Assembly: GCF_000702305.1 (NCBI RefSeq) | Contig: NZ_KL370890.1 | Span: 70,009-134,008, forward strand | DNA: 64,000 bases | Source of the DNA: Allobosea sp. 117 | Lineage (GTDB): Bacteria > Pseudomonadota > Alphaproteobacteria > Rhizobiales > Xanthobacteraceae | Reading direction: 5' to 3' | Shown here: one piece after another, positions 8,560 through 17,678 of the stretch | How positions within the stretch are numbered: position 1 is the stretch's first letter | How the letters are laid out: each line of letters opens with the position of its first letter | Program-made: the position numbers and the translations under genes | Notes under the pieces: model-generated | What the model was told of the DNA's origin: nothing | Seen by the model: the letters and a program-made list of their open reading frames with translations, nothing else | The model's database searches: none

Positions 8560-10013
8560 GCGCGGACGCGCCGAACGGCGGGTTCAATCTCTGGCAGGGG
8601 CGTTCGCTGCGCTGGCAGGTGATGGCGGCGGTGATCGCCGTCAATCTGTGCGCGGCGCTGGTGGCGGCCGCCGTCATCGTCGCCAATGCGCGGCGCGCGA
8701 CGACGGTGGAGATCGGCTCCTCGCTGGCGATCGCGGCGCGCTTCGTGGAAGAGACGGTGGAGCGCCTCGCCAGCGCCGAGGGCGGGGCGGCCTCGCTGAC
8801 CCAGCTTCCCGTCCACATCAGCGGCCTGCGGCACGTGCGCATCCGGATCGAGGACGCCGCCGGCAACGTCGTCGACCTTGCCCCCGGCGCCGGTGCGGCC
8901 GGCGACGACGACAGCGAGGGCGACGTGCCCGCGTGGTTCGCCGATCTGGTCACCGTCGACCGGATGGAGCGCGACATCCCGGTCGCCGAGAACGGCCGGA
9001 TCATCGGTCGCGTGCGGGTGACCGGCGAGGCCTCCGACGAGATCGCCGAGGTGTGGGAGGACATGTCCGACCTCGCGCTGCTCGCCTTCGCGGTGAACAT
9101 CGCGATCCTTCTCGCGCTCCATGTCGTGCTCGGCCGCCTGCTGCGGCCGCTGAAGACGCTCTCGGCCGGCCTGCACGAGCTGGAGGCAGGCCGCTTCGGG
9201 CATCGCCTGCCGACGCCTCAGGTGCGCGAGCTTGCCCTGATCGCCGACCGCTTCAACGCGCTGGGCACGGCGCTGAAGGCGGCGCAGGACGACAATGCCC
9301 GCCTCAACGAGCGGCTGATCCGGGTGCAGGACGACGAGCGGCGGCAGATCGCCGCCGACCTGCACGACGAGCTCGGACCGTGCCTGTTCGGCATCCGCGC
9401 CAATCTCGAATCCGTCGAGCGGCTGACCGGCCGCGCCGAGCCGGACCTCGCGCGGCGCATCGCCGAGCGGACCGGCACCATCGCCGGCATCCTCGACCGC
9501 GTGCAGGGGCTGAACCGGCGGCTGCTGCGCCGCATCCGCCCGATGGCTCTCGGGCACGTGCCGCTCGCCGCCGTGCTTGCCGACCTCGTCGCCGATTTCG
9601 AGAACCATTCGCCTGGCCGCACCGTCCGCTTCGAGGCGCACGGGCTGGCGGAGCGCTACGGCGACAGCATCGACATCACCATCTATCGCTGCATCCAGGA
9701 GGCGGTCACCAACGCGCTGCGCCACGGCAATGCGCGGACCATCCGCGTGACGCTGCGCGCCCTCGACGGATCCGGGCGCCTCGACCTCGCGGTGGAGGAC
9801 GACGGAAGCGGCATGGCCGAGCAGGCCGCGCCGGGCTTCGGCCTGCTCGGCATCGAGGAGCGGCTTGGCGCGCTCGGCGGATCGTGGCGGATCGTGCCGG
9901 CCTCGCCGCGGGGCACCCGCATCGAGATCACCCTGCCGCTGGGCGGCGCTCCGTCGGGGGCCGCTCTCGATCTTCCCATCCCGGCTGACGCGACGAGGCT
10001 CAACGCCCTATGA
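8556..10013 (+). CDS. mxaY: MxaY, sensor histidine kinase controlling methanol oxidation
   Basis: A 485-residue NarX-type histidine kinase. Transmembrane segments lie near residues 22-43 and 172-193 and bracket a periplasmic loop of about 130 residues. A HAMP region follows, then the HisKA_3 dimerisation box with phospho-acceptor H270 in IAADLHDELGP, and a HATPase domain with CIQEAVTNALRHG, VEDDGSGM and GFGLLGIEER. In Paracoccus MxaY with MxaX activates mxaF; the same divergent arrangement here supports that assignment. The start at 8556 is taken because it overlaps the preceding stop and gives the natural N-terminus ahead of the first membrane span. It overlaps mxaX by 4 bp, so kinase and regulator are translated together. 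Confidence 0.88.
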   Translation: MSADAPNGGFNLWQGRSLRWQVMAAVIAVNLCAALVAAAVIVANARRATTVEIGSSLAIAARFVEETVERLASAEGGAASLTQLPVHISGLRHVRIRIEDAAGNVVDLAPGAGAAGDDDSEGDVPAWFADLVTVDRMERDIPVAENGRIIGRVRVTGEASDEIAEVWEDMSDLALLAFAVNIAILLALHVVLGRLLRPLKTLSAGLHELEAGRFGHRLPTPQVRELALIADRFNALGTALKAAQDDNARLNERLIRVQDDERRQIAADLHDELGPCLFGIRANLESVERLTGRAEPDLARRIAERTGTIAGILDRVQGLNRRLLRRIRPMALGHVPLAAVLADLVADFENHSPGRTVRFEAHGLAERYGDSIDITIYRCIQEAVTNALRHGNARTIRVTLRALDGSGRLDLAVEDDGSGMAEQAAPGFGLLGIEERLGALGGSWRIVPASPRGTRIEITLPLGGAPSGAALDLPIPADATRLNAL

Positions 10014-10702
10014 CGAGCGTGCTTGTGATCGACGACCATCCCATCGTGCAGCAGGGCTGCCGGCGCCTCCTCGAGGATGCCGGCGTCGAGCGCGTGCTCG
10101 AGGCGAGCACGGTGCTCGGCGGTTATCGCCTGTTCCGCCGCGAGAAGCCGGACGTGGTGATCGTCGACCTCGCGCTGAACGGCAGCGGGCTCAGCGGCCT
10201 CATGCTGGTGCGGCGCCTGAGGGCGCAGAACGCGCGCACGCCGATCCTCGTCTTCAGCATGCATGGCGATCCGGTGATCGCCAGCCGCGCGCTGGAAGCC
10301 GGCGCCACCGGCTATGTGCTGAAAGACACCTCCTCCGGGGCGCTGCTGGAGGCGTTCGAGAAGGTGCGGCGCGGCCAGCCTTATATGAGCCACGACCTCG
10401 CCATGCAGGTGGCGCTGCTCGGCAGCCGCAGCCGTACAACCCCGCTCGCCGACATCACGCCGCGCGAGCTGCAGACGCTGGCGCTGCTCGCCGACGGCAA
10501 GGACTACACGGCGATCGCCGGCGAGCTCGGCGTCAGCTACAAGACCGTCGCCAACACCTGCTCTCAGCTCAAATCCAAACTCGGCGCCTCCAGCCTGCCC
10601 GAGCTGGTGCGGGTCGCGATCCAGTATCTGTCGTCGTCGCCCGTCGGTGGACGCTCCGGGCCGTGGCCCGCCGCCGGCGCCGTGGACACCAAGCTGGGCT
10701 AG
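10010..10702 (+). CDS. mxaX: MxaX, LuxR/NarL-type response regulator for mxa genes
   Basis: A 230-residue two-domain regulator. The receiver domain has the acidic pair in VLVIDDHP, phospho-acceptor D53 in VIVDLALNG and the conserved lysine in GYVLKDT. The C-terminal LuxR helix-turn-helix runs from ITPRELQTLALLADG to SYKTVANTCSQLKSKLG. The usual SxxTVKxH recognition helix is altered to SYKTVANTCSQ, an uncommon form. It probably binds in the mxaF-mxaZ intergenic region, where two inverted repeats are present, and activates mxaF when MxaY is stimulated. Confidence 0.88.
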   Translation: MTSVLVIDDHPIVQQGCRRLLEDAGVERVLEASTVLGGYRLFRREKPDVVIVDLALNGSGLSGLMLVRRLRAQNARTPILVFSMHGDPVIASRALEAGATGYVLKDTSSGALLEAFEKVRRGQPYMSHDLAMQVALLGSRSRTTPLADITPRELQTLALLADGKDYTAIAGELGVSYKTVANTCSQLKSKLGASSLPELVRVAIQYLSSSPVGGRSGPWPAAGAVDTKLG

Positions 10703-10782
10703 GTGGATTACGTCATGGTCCGGCCGAGAGCCGGCTCAACTCCAGCAGGCGATGCTCTGCTGCGCGTGTCGTTGATTGACGT

Positions 10783-11595
10783 TCAGCTCGTTTGCGCGAG
10801 CTCGGTGCCGATGTGCTTCAGGTACAGATTCAGCAGCTCGGCCTGGGTCGAGATGTTGAGCTTTTCGTAGGCGTTCTTGCGATGGGTTTTCACCGTCGCC
10901 AGCGAGATGCCGAGCTGGGACGCTATCGATTCCGAGGAATGCCCTCGCAGGACGAGCTCCAGCACCTGCCGTTCGCGTGAGCTGATCCTGCCCTTTCCGA
11001 ACGGATCGGCCTGGCGCGGCTCCGACTGGTCATGACTGGCGCGGTTGCGGCGCCAATACGCACTGAAGCAGGCGAGAAGGAAGACGAGCTCGTCCTGGAT
11101 CAGATCGAGATCGGCTTTCTGGAAGTCGCCATTTCGCAGATAGCGGTAGAGCGCGAGCTCGACGGTTTCGTCAGCTTCTAGCCGGAGGGCGATGTCGACT
11201 TCAGCGAGGCCCTCCGGCCAATCTTGCGTCACGTAGCCGATCTCCTCGCGGCTCGTCACCTTGATCCGGTAATCATTGTAGAACTCGCTTTGAAAGAAGA
11301 CGTCGGGAGCGAGGTCGCGGATGCGATAGACACCGGAAGCAAGCCCGGCACGCTGGGCCTGGTAGAACGGGTTGAGGGCATAGGTCTTTTCCAGATACTC
11401 CCGAACGCCGTTCTTGGCCTTCTCGCCGGTGAAATTGTCGAAGACATGGATGGGGCCCTGGTCTCGCCGGTGCACGAAGATCGTCGCCGCGTCGAAAGCC
11501 ACGCGTTCGGCGAGGTGCCCTATGAGGGTTTCGGCGAAATCGTCCCGGTCGATCGCCCTGACGAGGCATGCCGCCCGCTCATGTGCATGCCGCAT
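10783..11595 (-). CDS. LuxR-family transcriptional regulator
   Basis: A protein of about 270 residues with a C-terminal LuxR helix-turn-helix: GRISSRERQVLELVLRGHSS then GISLATVKTHRKNAYEKL. The N-terminal 180 residues lack receiver aspartates and show no clear autoinducer-binding consensus, so it is probably a stand-alone ligand- or partner-sensing regulator. I prefer the ATG at 11595 (MRHAHERAACLV), which follows GGTGAAGAG; a GTG at 11619 is the alternative. It stands divergent from the aminotransferase at 11717 and may control that gene and the amino acid importer beyond it. It is not obviously part of methanol control, because it converges on mxaX. Confidence 0.75.
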   Translation of the reverse strand: MRHAHERAACLVRAIDRDDFAETLIGHLAERVAFDAATIFVHRRDQGPIHVFDNFTGEKAKNGVREYLEKTYALNPFYQAQRAGLASGVYRIRDLAPDVFFQSEFYNDYRIKVTSREEIGYVTQDWPEGLAEVDIALRLEADETVELALYRYLRNGDFQKADLDLIQDELVFLLACFSAYWRRNRASHDQSEPRQADPFGKGRISSRERQVLELVLRGHSSESIASQLGISLATVKTHRKNAYEKLNISTQAELLNLYLKHIGTELAQTS

Positions 11596-11716
11596 CCGCC
11601 GCTCTTCACCCCGCGCCACCGACGCCCATCCGCGCCATCCCTCTCTGGGAGGATAGGCGAGGACGAGGCGCTGTCACAATAAATCATGCAGGAAGAGCAG
11701 CCAACGACAGCGGACA

Positions 11717-12850
11717 ATGCCGATGAAATACGCTCGCATGGTGATCGAGGCCGAAGCGCCGGAAGAGTACGGATATGAGCGGATTCGCTTCAATCTCTCG
11801 GAAAGCTCGATCCGCGACCAGACGCTTCACAGCTTCGCATCCGCGCTGCCCGACTTGACGCTGTTCTATGGCGAGCATCGCGGCGAGGCGCGCCTGCGCC
11901 GGCTGATCGCCGCGCAGGGAACGGGCCTGGCGCCGGATCATGTTCTGGTGACGGCCGGGGCGGCCGGCGCGCTTTTCATCATAGCGACCTCGCTGCTGTC
12001 GCCCGATGACCATCTCGTCGTCGTCAGGCCGAACTATGCGACGAATATCGAGACGCCGAAGGCGATCGGCTGCGAGATCACCTATATCGACCAGTCGTTC
12101 GATGATGGTTTCGCGCTTGATCTCGATGCAATCGCGCGGGCGATCCGCCCGAACACGCGCTATGTCAGCATCACCTGCCCGCACAACCCGACGGGCACGG
12201 TGATCTCCGAGCCCGCCCTGCGGCAACTGATCGCGCTGGTCCAGGTCCGCGGTTGCCGCCTGCTCGTCGACGAGACCTATCGCGACCTGTCCTATGGCGA
12301 GCAGCTCCCGGTCGCCGCCAGCCTCAGTCCCAGCGTGATCAGCGTCTCCTCGTTGTCCAAGGCTTATGGCATTCCGGGCATCCGGGTCGGCTGGATCGTC
12401 ACCCGCGACGCCGCTCTCTACCAAACCTTCCTGGCCGCCAAGGAGCAGATCGGGATTTGCGGCAGCGTCATCGACGAATGGATCGCGGGCACGATGCTCG
12501 AGCGGCGCGACAGCTTCCTGGCGGCGCTCTCGCCGCTGATGCACGAACGATTGGCGATCACGCGCGACTGGGTGGCGAACGATCCCCTGATCGAGTGGGT
12601 CGAACCCAAGGGCGGCGTCGTGGCCTTTCCGCGCATGAAGGTCGACGACGATTTCGATTTCGACCGCTTCTACGCGACGCTGCTCGACAAATACGGCACC
12701 TATGTCGGACCGGGTCATTGGTTCGGCATGCCACGCAGCCATTTCCGCATCGGCTTCCTGTGGCCGCTCGAAGAGGAACTGCGCGGCGGACTGGCCGCGA
12801 TCTCGGCCGCCATCCGCGAGACCGCGTCTCAACCGGACGTGGCGGCCTGA
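11717..12850 (+). CDS. Class I/II pyridoxal-phosphate aminotransferase
   Basis: A 377-residue fold-type I aminotransferase. The PLP lysine is in VSSLSKAYGIPGIRVGW, the motif CPHNPTGTV carries the substrate-carboxylate Asn, and LVDETYRDLSYG supplies the Asp that contacts the pyridine ring. The C-terminal part SHFRIGFLWPLEEEL contains the conserved arginine. The substrate cannot be read from the sequence. The neighbours are a polar amino acid importer and an inositol-monophosphatase-like enzyme, so an unusual or modified amino acid is likely. A second ATG at 11723 has a slightly better-placed AGCGGA and may be the true start. The gene is divergent from the LuxR regulator. Confidence 0.85.
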   Translation: MPMKYARMVIEAEAPEEYGYERIRFNLSESSIRDQTLHSFASALPDLTLFYGEHRGEARLRRLIAAQGTGLAPDHVLVTAGAAGALFIIATSLLSPDDHLVVVRPNYATNIETPKAIGCEITYIDQSFDDGFALDLDAIARAIRPNTRYVSITCPHNPTGTVISEPALRQLIALVQVRGCRLLVDETYRDLSYGEQLPVAASLSPSVISVSSLSKAYGIPGIRVGWIVTRDAALYQTFLAAKEQIGICGSVIDEWIAGTMLERRDSFLAALSPLMHERLAITRDWVANDPLIEWVEPKGGVVAFPRMKVDDDFDFDRFYATLLDKYGTYVGPGHWFGMPRSHFRIGFLWPLEEELRGGLAAISAAIRETASQPDVAA

Positions 12851-12868
12851 GGGTGCCATGACCTGATC

Positions 12869-12917
12869 CGGAAACCCGTCCCCCCTCCCGGCTGCCGGGG
12901 ACGAGGACGGGTTTCCG
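12869..12917. terminator. Bidirectional hairpin between convergent genes
   Basis: Perfect 12-bp arms CGGAAACCCGTC (12869-12880) and GACGGGTTTCCG (12906-12917), with a second nested stem CCCGG/CCGGG inside the loop. It starts 18 bp after the aminotransferase stop and ends 4 bp before the stop of the convergent phosphatase gene, so it can serve both. There is no long T-tract, so termination strength is uncertain. Confidence 0.6.
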
Positions 12918-12921
12918 CGAT

Positions 12922-13737
12922 TCAGCGCAACACCGATTCCGGCCGGGATACCAACTCCCGGGCCAGCGTCGCCAGGACCTCTTCATGCAGTTCCGGCGTC
13001 GCGCTGGCAACGAAGCGCTGGCCGGATGTCAGGCCGAGCGGCCGACCCTCCCAGTCGCTGATGACGCCTCCCGCCGCCCGGATGATCGGTGCGAGCGCGC
13101 AATAGTCGAACGGATCATGGCCGGCCTCGACGCCGATATCGAGCTGGCCGCTCGCGAGGCGCGCATAGCCGTAGCAACCCGCACCATAGACGCACCAGGC
13201 CGCTTCGGAGCGCAGCGCGGAAACCGCCCGGCGCTCATCGTCGTCAAAGGGTTCGGGGCTGGTGGTGAACATCAGGCTTCCCGGCAGCGAGCGGCGCGCC
13301 CGCGTGGTCACGGCCCTGCCATTGCAGAGCGCCGGCGTGCCTTCGGCCGCGCTCCAGCGCTCGCCGGTAGCGGGGTGATCGATGATGCCGAGCACGGGAA
13401 AGCCGTTGCGGGCGAGCGCAATCAGCGTGCCGTAGAGCGGGATGCCCGCGATGAACTGCTTGGTTCCATCGATCGGGTCGAGCACCCAGACCCATTCATT
13501 GTCCAGATTGGAGGGCTCGAACTCCTCGCCCAGAATTCCGTGGTCGGGGTACTCGGCGGCAATGGCGGCGCGCAGTGCTGCTTCGACCTCCCGGTCGATC
13601 GCCGTGACCGGGCTTGAATCGCTCTTGCTCTCGAAACCCCGCACGCCATGGCCGAACCGCTTGAGGATCACGCCGCTGCATTCCGCCAGGCGGTGGGCGA
13701 AGGGCAGAAAATCGGCAGGCATGGACGGCTGGATCAT
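12922..13737 (-). CDS. Inositol monophosphatase family phosphatase (HisN-like)
   Basis: A 271-residue metal-dependent phosphatase of the IMPase/FBPase superfamily. The metal-binding motifs are present: GEEFE (ILGEEF), WVLDPIDGTKQFI and GHDPFDYCALAPI. Proteins of this length with DGTKQFI often act as histidinol-phosphate or inositol-phosphate phosphatases, but the substrate is not determined here. I take the ATG at 13737 (MIQPSMPADF); the second ATG at 13722 is also possible. It lies 26 bp downstream of the last permease gene of an amino acid importer and is probably co-transcribed with it, suggesting a phosphorylated amino acid-like or polyol ligand. Confidence 0.82.
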   Translation of the reverse strand: MIQPSMPADFLPFAHRLAECSGVILKRFGHGVRGFESKSDSSPVTAIDREVEAALRAAIAAEYPDHGILGEEFEPSNLDNEWVWVLDPIDGTKQFIAGIPLYGTLIALARNGFPVLGIIDHPATGERWSAAEGTPALCNGRAVTTRARRSLPGSLMFTTSPEPFDDDERRAVSALRSEAAWCVYGAGCYGYARLASGQLDIGVEAGHDPFDYCALAPIIRAAGGVISDWEGRPLGLTSGQRFVASATPELHEEVLATLARELVSRPESVLR

Positions 13738-13763
13738 GGTGGCTTCCGCGGCGGGTGGAACGG

Positions 13764-14447
13764 TCAGCGCTGCGCGTGGCGGTCGAGCCGCGCCTCGAGA
13801 TGCGTGACCAGCGTCTGCACGAAGAACGTCAGCACGAGGTAGATCACCGCCGCCGAGATGAAGATCTCGTAGGGGGCGAAGGTTTCCGCGACGATGGACC
13901 GGGCGATGCCGGTGACGTCCAGCAAGGTCACGGTGCTGGCGAGCGCTGTTGCCTTCAGCAGGCTGACGACCTCGTTGCCATAGGCCGGCAGGCACAGGCG
14001 CAGGACGATGGGAACGGTGACGAAACGCAGTTGGTGGAAACGGCTCAGGCCCAGCGCCCAGGATGCCTCCTTCAGGCCCGTGCCCACGCCCAGCATGCCG
14101 CCGCGGATGATCTCCGCGACATAGGCGCCATTGTTGAGCGACAGCGCCAGGCACATGCACCAGAACGGCTCACGCAGGAGCGGCCATAGCGGTCCCGTCC
14201 GGATGAACTCGGCCTGCGGCAGGCCGAAATAGATCATGAACAACTGCACCAGCAGCGGCGTTCCCCGGAAGAAGTAGACATAGGCTTCCGCCGGCCAGGA
14301 CAGCCAGCGCGTGTTGCGGGCGCAGCTCGTCGCGAGCGCGATCGCGAGCCCGAAGACGAGCGAGAACGCGAGCAGGCGCAAGGTGGTGCTCAGCCCCTCC
14401 AGCAGGCGGGGGAAGCTCAGCAGCATCAGCGGCAGATCGAAGCTCAT
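13764..14447 (-). CDS. Polar amino acid ABC transporter permease (HisM/GlnP type)
   Basis: A 227-residue inner-membrane permease of the HisMQ family. It begins MSFDLPLMLLSFPRLLEG, contains YFFRGTPLLVQLFMIYFGLP, typical of the family, and the EAA loop ASWALGLSRFHQLRFVTVPIVLR that docks the ATPase. Its ATG at 14447 overlaps the stop of the upstream permease gene as ATGA. With that permease it would form a heterodimer importing a polar amino acid or a related compound. No ATPase gene is present in this cluster. Confidence 0.88.
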   Translation of the reverse strand: MSFDLPLMLLSFPRLLEGLSTTLRLLAFSLVFGLAIALATSCARNTRWLSWPAEAYVYFFRGTPLLVQLFMIYFGLPQAEFIRTGPLWPLLREPFWCMCLALSLNNGAYVAEIIRGGMLGVGTGLKEASWALGLSRFHQLRFVTVPIVLRLCLPAYGNEVVSLLKATALASTVTLLDVTGIARSIVAETFAPYEIFISAAVIYLVLTFFVQTLVTHLEARLDRHAQR

Positions 14448-15142
14448 CTCGCCGCCGCCGTGAAGCGGTTCGCCCTGCGCTCGAGCCGGCGCATGGTGGC
14501 GGTGATGATCGTCGTGAAGGCGAGATAGATCAGCGCAACGGTGAAATACATGGCGAAGGGCATCGAGTTCGTGGAAGCCGCCATGTCGGCCGTGAACATG
14601 ATCTCCTGCAGGCCGATGACGGAAATCAGCGCCGTATCCTTCACCAGGGAGTTCATGTGGTTGCCGAAGCTCGGCAGCGCCAGGCGCCACATCTGGGGCA
14701 GGCGAACGAGAAAGAACACATGCGAGCGCCTCAGGCCGAGCGCCCTGCCGGCCTCGATCTGCCCCTGATCGACGCCGAGGAAGGCGCCCCGGAAGGTCTC
14801 TGTCGCCGCGGCGCCCACGATCAGGCTGATAGCGAGCGAGCCGGCCCAGAATGGCGAGAGATCGACGAAACGGGTCTGCGGCCAGACGAGTTTTGCCAGG
14901 GCCGTCAGCGTGACCGCCGAGCCGAAATACAAAAGCAGCAGGACGAGGAATTCCGGCGTGCCGCGGAAGATCACCGTATAGGCGTTGGCGGCGGCGCGCA
15001 CCGCCCGGTTGCCGGACAGCTTGGCGCTGGCGCCGATGAGACCCCAGACCACCGTCAGAACCAGCGAGACAATGAAGACCAGCAGGATGACGAGCGAGCC
15101 CTGCATGAAGGCGCCGCTCCACCGCCACAGTTCCTCGAACAT
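14444..15142 (-). CDS. Polar amino acid ABC transporter permease (HisQ type)
   Basis: A 232-residue permease with five predicted membrane spans. Family features are VIFRGTPEFLVLLLLYFG near the start of the transport domain and the EAA loop EAGRALGLRRSHVFFLVRLPQMWRL in the middle (ATPase docking). It is followed with a 4-bp overlap by the second permease and preceded by the binding-protein gene, giving the order SBP-HisQ-HisM-phosphatase on the minus strand. Confidence 0.88.
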   Translation of the reverse strand: MFEELWRWSGAFMQGSLVILLVFIVSLVLTVVWGLIGASAKLSGNRAVRAAANAYTVIFRGTPEFLVLLLLYFGSAVTLTALAKLVWPQTRFVDLSPFWAGSLAISLIVGAAATETFRGAFLGVDQGQIEAGRALGLRRSHVFFLVRLPQMWRLALPSFGNHMNSLVKDTALISVIGLQEIMFTADMAASTNSMPFAMYFTVALIYLAFTTIITATMRRLERRANRFTAAAR

Positions 15143-15211
15143 TGCATATCCCTTGCGGCGCCGGGTCGAGATCGAGCCACCGTCGGCCGGAACCGGCGGT
15201 GGCGCCTCGGA

Positions 15212-16030
15212 TCAGTTGGTTGTGGTGGGCTTCCAGTCGCGGGGATAGATCGGGAAGGGGAAGTATTTCTTGCTGAACCGGTCGAGCGAGCCGTCCTCGG
15301 TCATGCCGCCGATGGCCTTGTCGATCTCGGCAAGCAGCGCCTCGTTACCCTTGCGCAATCCGACTCCCGCCCCGGCCCCGAAGAGCTTGTCGTCCGCGAT
15401 CTCGGGTCCCACGAAGCCGAAACCGGCGCCATCCGGCTTGCTGAGGAAGGCGTCATGCGCCTTCATCGGGTTGGTCATGATGACGTCAACGCGGCCGGCC
15501 TTGATGTCCAGGAACAGCGCTTCGACCGTGTCATAACGCATGACATTGGCATCGGGCATCTTGGCCTTGAGCCAGTCGTCGTACGTGGTCGAGCGCTGCA
15601 GGCCGACCTTGATCGACTTGAAGGCTTCCGGGTCGAGCGACCCGTCCGGCTTGAACAGGGCGAGCTTGGCACTCGTCGGCGCGACGAAGCGGCCGACGGA
15701 GATCCGGTAGGGTCGGGAGAAATCGATCTTCTTCTGGCGCTCCTCGGTGATGCCCATCGAGGCCACGACGAGATCGAACTTGTTGGCGAGCAGGGCCGGG
15801 ATCATGCCGTCCCACTTCTGGCAGACGAACTCGATCTTGTCGCCAAGGCGCCGGCCGATCTCATTGGCGACATCGACGTCGTAGCCGGCATAGGCGCCGC
15901 TGGCATCGCGGTAGTTGAAGGGGAAAGAGGTGCATTCGATGCCCACCCTCAACTCTCCGGCCTGTGCGCCAGCGGCGCTCGCCGCCACGCCGATCATTGC
16001 TGCGAAGAACCACTTGGCGCTGATTTTCAT
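15212..16030 (-). CDS. Family 3 periplasmic amino acid-binding protein
   Basis: A 272-residue secreted binding protein (signal peptide ending GAQA near residue 24). It carries the family 3 signature: YAGYDVDVANEIGRRLG, W-D-G-M-I-P-A-L, and FDLVVASMGITEERQKKIDF. The mature N-terminus ELRVGIECTSFPFNYRD contains one cysteine that may pair with the one in EFVCQKW, as in lysine/arginine/ornithine-binding proteins. It delivers a polar amino acid or amino acid-like solute to the two permeases just downstream. The ATPase must come from elsewhere in the genome. Confidence 0.88.
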   Translation of the reverse strand: MKISAKWFFAAMIGVAASAAGAQAGELRVGIECTSFPFNYRDASGAYAGYDVDVANEIGRRLGDKIEFVCQKWDGMIPALLANKFDLVVASMGITEERQKKIDFSRPYRISVGRFVAPTSAKLALFKPDGSLDPEAFKSIKVGLQRSTTYDDWLKAKMPDANVMRYDTVEALFLDIKAGRVDVIMTNPMKAHDAFLSKPDGAGFGFVGPEIADDKLFGAGAGVGLRKGNEALLAEIDKAIGGMTEDGSLDRFSKKYFPFPIYPRDWKPTTTN

Positions 16031-16301
16031 GACCGTTCCCGTTTTTGCAGGCGGCTCGTCCGCGGTAAGAGCCGAGCGAATGGCCGCGGATGCGAAGATT
16101 AAGCACCCGACTGCCGAAGGGGCCTATCATCCCAGAGGTTGATGCGCTGCAGCATCGGGGCAGCGTTCGCTGGCCCGTATCGCATGCGCCCCGGAGGGTT
16201 GCATGCCCCCAAACCGGTCGTTCGCAAGGCATTGTTTTCCCGCACTGGCGAAGCCGATCCCGCGGGCGATAAGGTGGCCTGCAGACTGCCGGAGCGGAGC
16301 C

Positions 16302-17678
16302 GTGGCTGGAAACATCCTCAGGAATGGCGTGCTTGTTGCCGCGCTCTGCTCCGTGTGGTGGAGCTCGACCTGCGAGGCGCGGGCATTGCGGGTCGTCACC
16401 TCGTTCCCTCCCTCGATGATCGACGTCTACCGCCGCGCCTTCGCGAAGGCGCGGCCCGATATCGAGGTCGCGTTCATCCAGCGCAAGACGACCGCCGCCG
16501 TCGCCGAGCTCGCGGGCGGAGACAGGCTCGACGCCGACCTGTTCTGGGCGTCTGCGCCGGATGCCTTCGAGCTCCTGAAGCTGGAGGGCCGGCTGTCGCC
16601 GCTCGCGCCGCGCGACACCGGCGCGCCCGCAACGGTCGCCGGCTATCCGGTCAACGACCCGGACGGCACCTATCTCGGCTTCGCGCTTTCCGCCTACGGG
16701 CTCGCCTGGAACGAGGCCTATCTCGCACGCCACAGTCTGCCGGTGCCGCGCGGCTGGCAGGACCTCACCGCGCCGATCTATACCGGCCATGTCGGCATCT
16801 CCTCGCCCTCCCGCTCGGGGACGACGCATCTCGTCGTCGAGGCGCTGCTGCAGTCGGAGGGCTGGGAGCAGGGCTGGCGGACATGGCGGCAGATCGGCGG
16901 CAATCTCGCCACCGTCACCGCGCGCAGCTTCGGCGTCTCCGCCGGGGTCGCGCGTGGGCGCTTCGGCATCGGCATCACCATCGATTTCCTGGCGCAGCCG
17001 GCGGGGCTCGATGCCGATCCGGTCCGCTTCGTCGTGCCGAATCCGGAGATCTTCGCGCCGGCCAGCATCGCGCTGCTGCGACAGGCGCAGAACCGGGCGG
17101 CGGCCGATGCCTTCGTCGATTTCCTGCTGTCGGTGCCGGGCCAGCGGCTGCTGCTGGATCCGAAGGTCGGCCGGCAGCCGATCCGGCCCGAATTCTACGC
17201 CGAGGGCCACGGCGAAGGGCCGAACCCCTTTCAAGCATCGGAGGATGGTGCCGGTTGGCGCTTCGACGCCGGTCGTTCCGCCGCGCGCTACGAGCTGATC
17301 AACCTCATGTTCGACGAACTCGTCACCTTCCGCCTGGCCGAGACGGCCGCCGTCTGGCGGACGGTGAACGAGGTCGAGGCCAGCCTGGCGCAGTCGCCCG
17401 ACGAGGCCGCAGCCAAGGCGGCGACGCAGGCCCGCGCCCTGCTCGGCGCGGTTCCGTTCACGGAAGCGGAGGCGGCCCGGATCGTGGCTGAGACCCGGCT
17501 GGCGCGCGTGCCGCGCGGCCTCCAGCCGCCCGAGGCGCAGGCGAAGCTGATGGCACGCCTGCACGACTGGGCCGGCGACAACCTCGCCGCGGCCAGGGCG
17601 GCGGCGGCGAGCGCACGCGCGCGGCTGGTGACGCTGGAGCGGTTGCCGAAGAGCGCCCCCGGGAGCGCAGCGCCATGA
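16302..17678 (+). CDS. PgtC-like periplasmic sensor binding protein (family 1 SBP)
   Basis: A periplasmic binding protein of about 458 residues. I chose the GTG at 16302 because GGAGCGGAG precedes it and it opens directly into a signal peptide (GNILRNGVLVAALCSV, cut near CEARA); an ATG at 16203 would add 33 unlikely residues. The body aligns along its length with the transport protein at 21171: both have DLFWASAPDAFE, a Y-P-V/I-N-D-P-D-G block and a SPxRSGTTHL block. Its 4-bp overlap with a kinase gene shows it works in signalling, as PgtC does for phosphoglycerate uptake in Salmonella. A C-terminal helical extension of about 120 residues follows the binding domain. Confidence 0.8.
   Translation: MAGNILRNGVLVAALCSVWWSSTCEARALRVVTSFPPSMIDVYRRAFAKARPDIEVAFIQRKTTAAVAELAGGDRLDADLFWASAPDAFELLKLEGRLSPLAPRDTGAPATVAGYPVNDPDGTYLGFALSAYGLAWNEAYLARHSLPVPRGWQDLTAPIYTGHVGISSPSRSGTTHLVVEALLQSEGWEQGWRTWRQIGGNLATVTARSFGVSAGVARGRFGIGITIDFLAQPAGLDADPVRFVVPNPEIFAPASIALLRQAQNRAAADAFVDFLLSVPGQRLLLDPKVGRQPIRPEFYAEGHGEGPNPFQASEDGAGWRFDAGRSAARYELINLMFDELVTFRLAETAAVWRTVNEVEASLAQSPDEAAAKAATQARALLGAVPFTEAEAARIVAETRLARVPRGLQPPEAQAKLMARLHDWAGDNLAAARAAAASARARLVTLERLPKSAPGSAAP

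Noticed and set aside
10703..10782. Possible terminator between mxaX and the LuxR gene (CCGGC-N5-GCCGG).
   Set aside because: Only 5-bp arms with no T-tract; too weak to list as a feature, though convergent genes make some terminator likely.
13738..14160. Open frame extending upstream of the IMPase start.
   Set aside because: It overlaps the permease gene in another frame and has no membrane or phosphatase features; it is only a continuation of the open frame.
16203..16301. Upstream ATG (16203) for the PgtC-like gene.
   Set aside because: It would put 33 basic and Pro-rich residues before an obvious signal peptide; the GTG at 16302 has a strong ribosome site.
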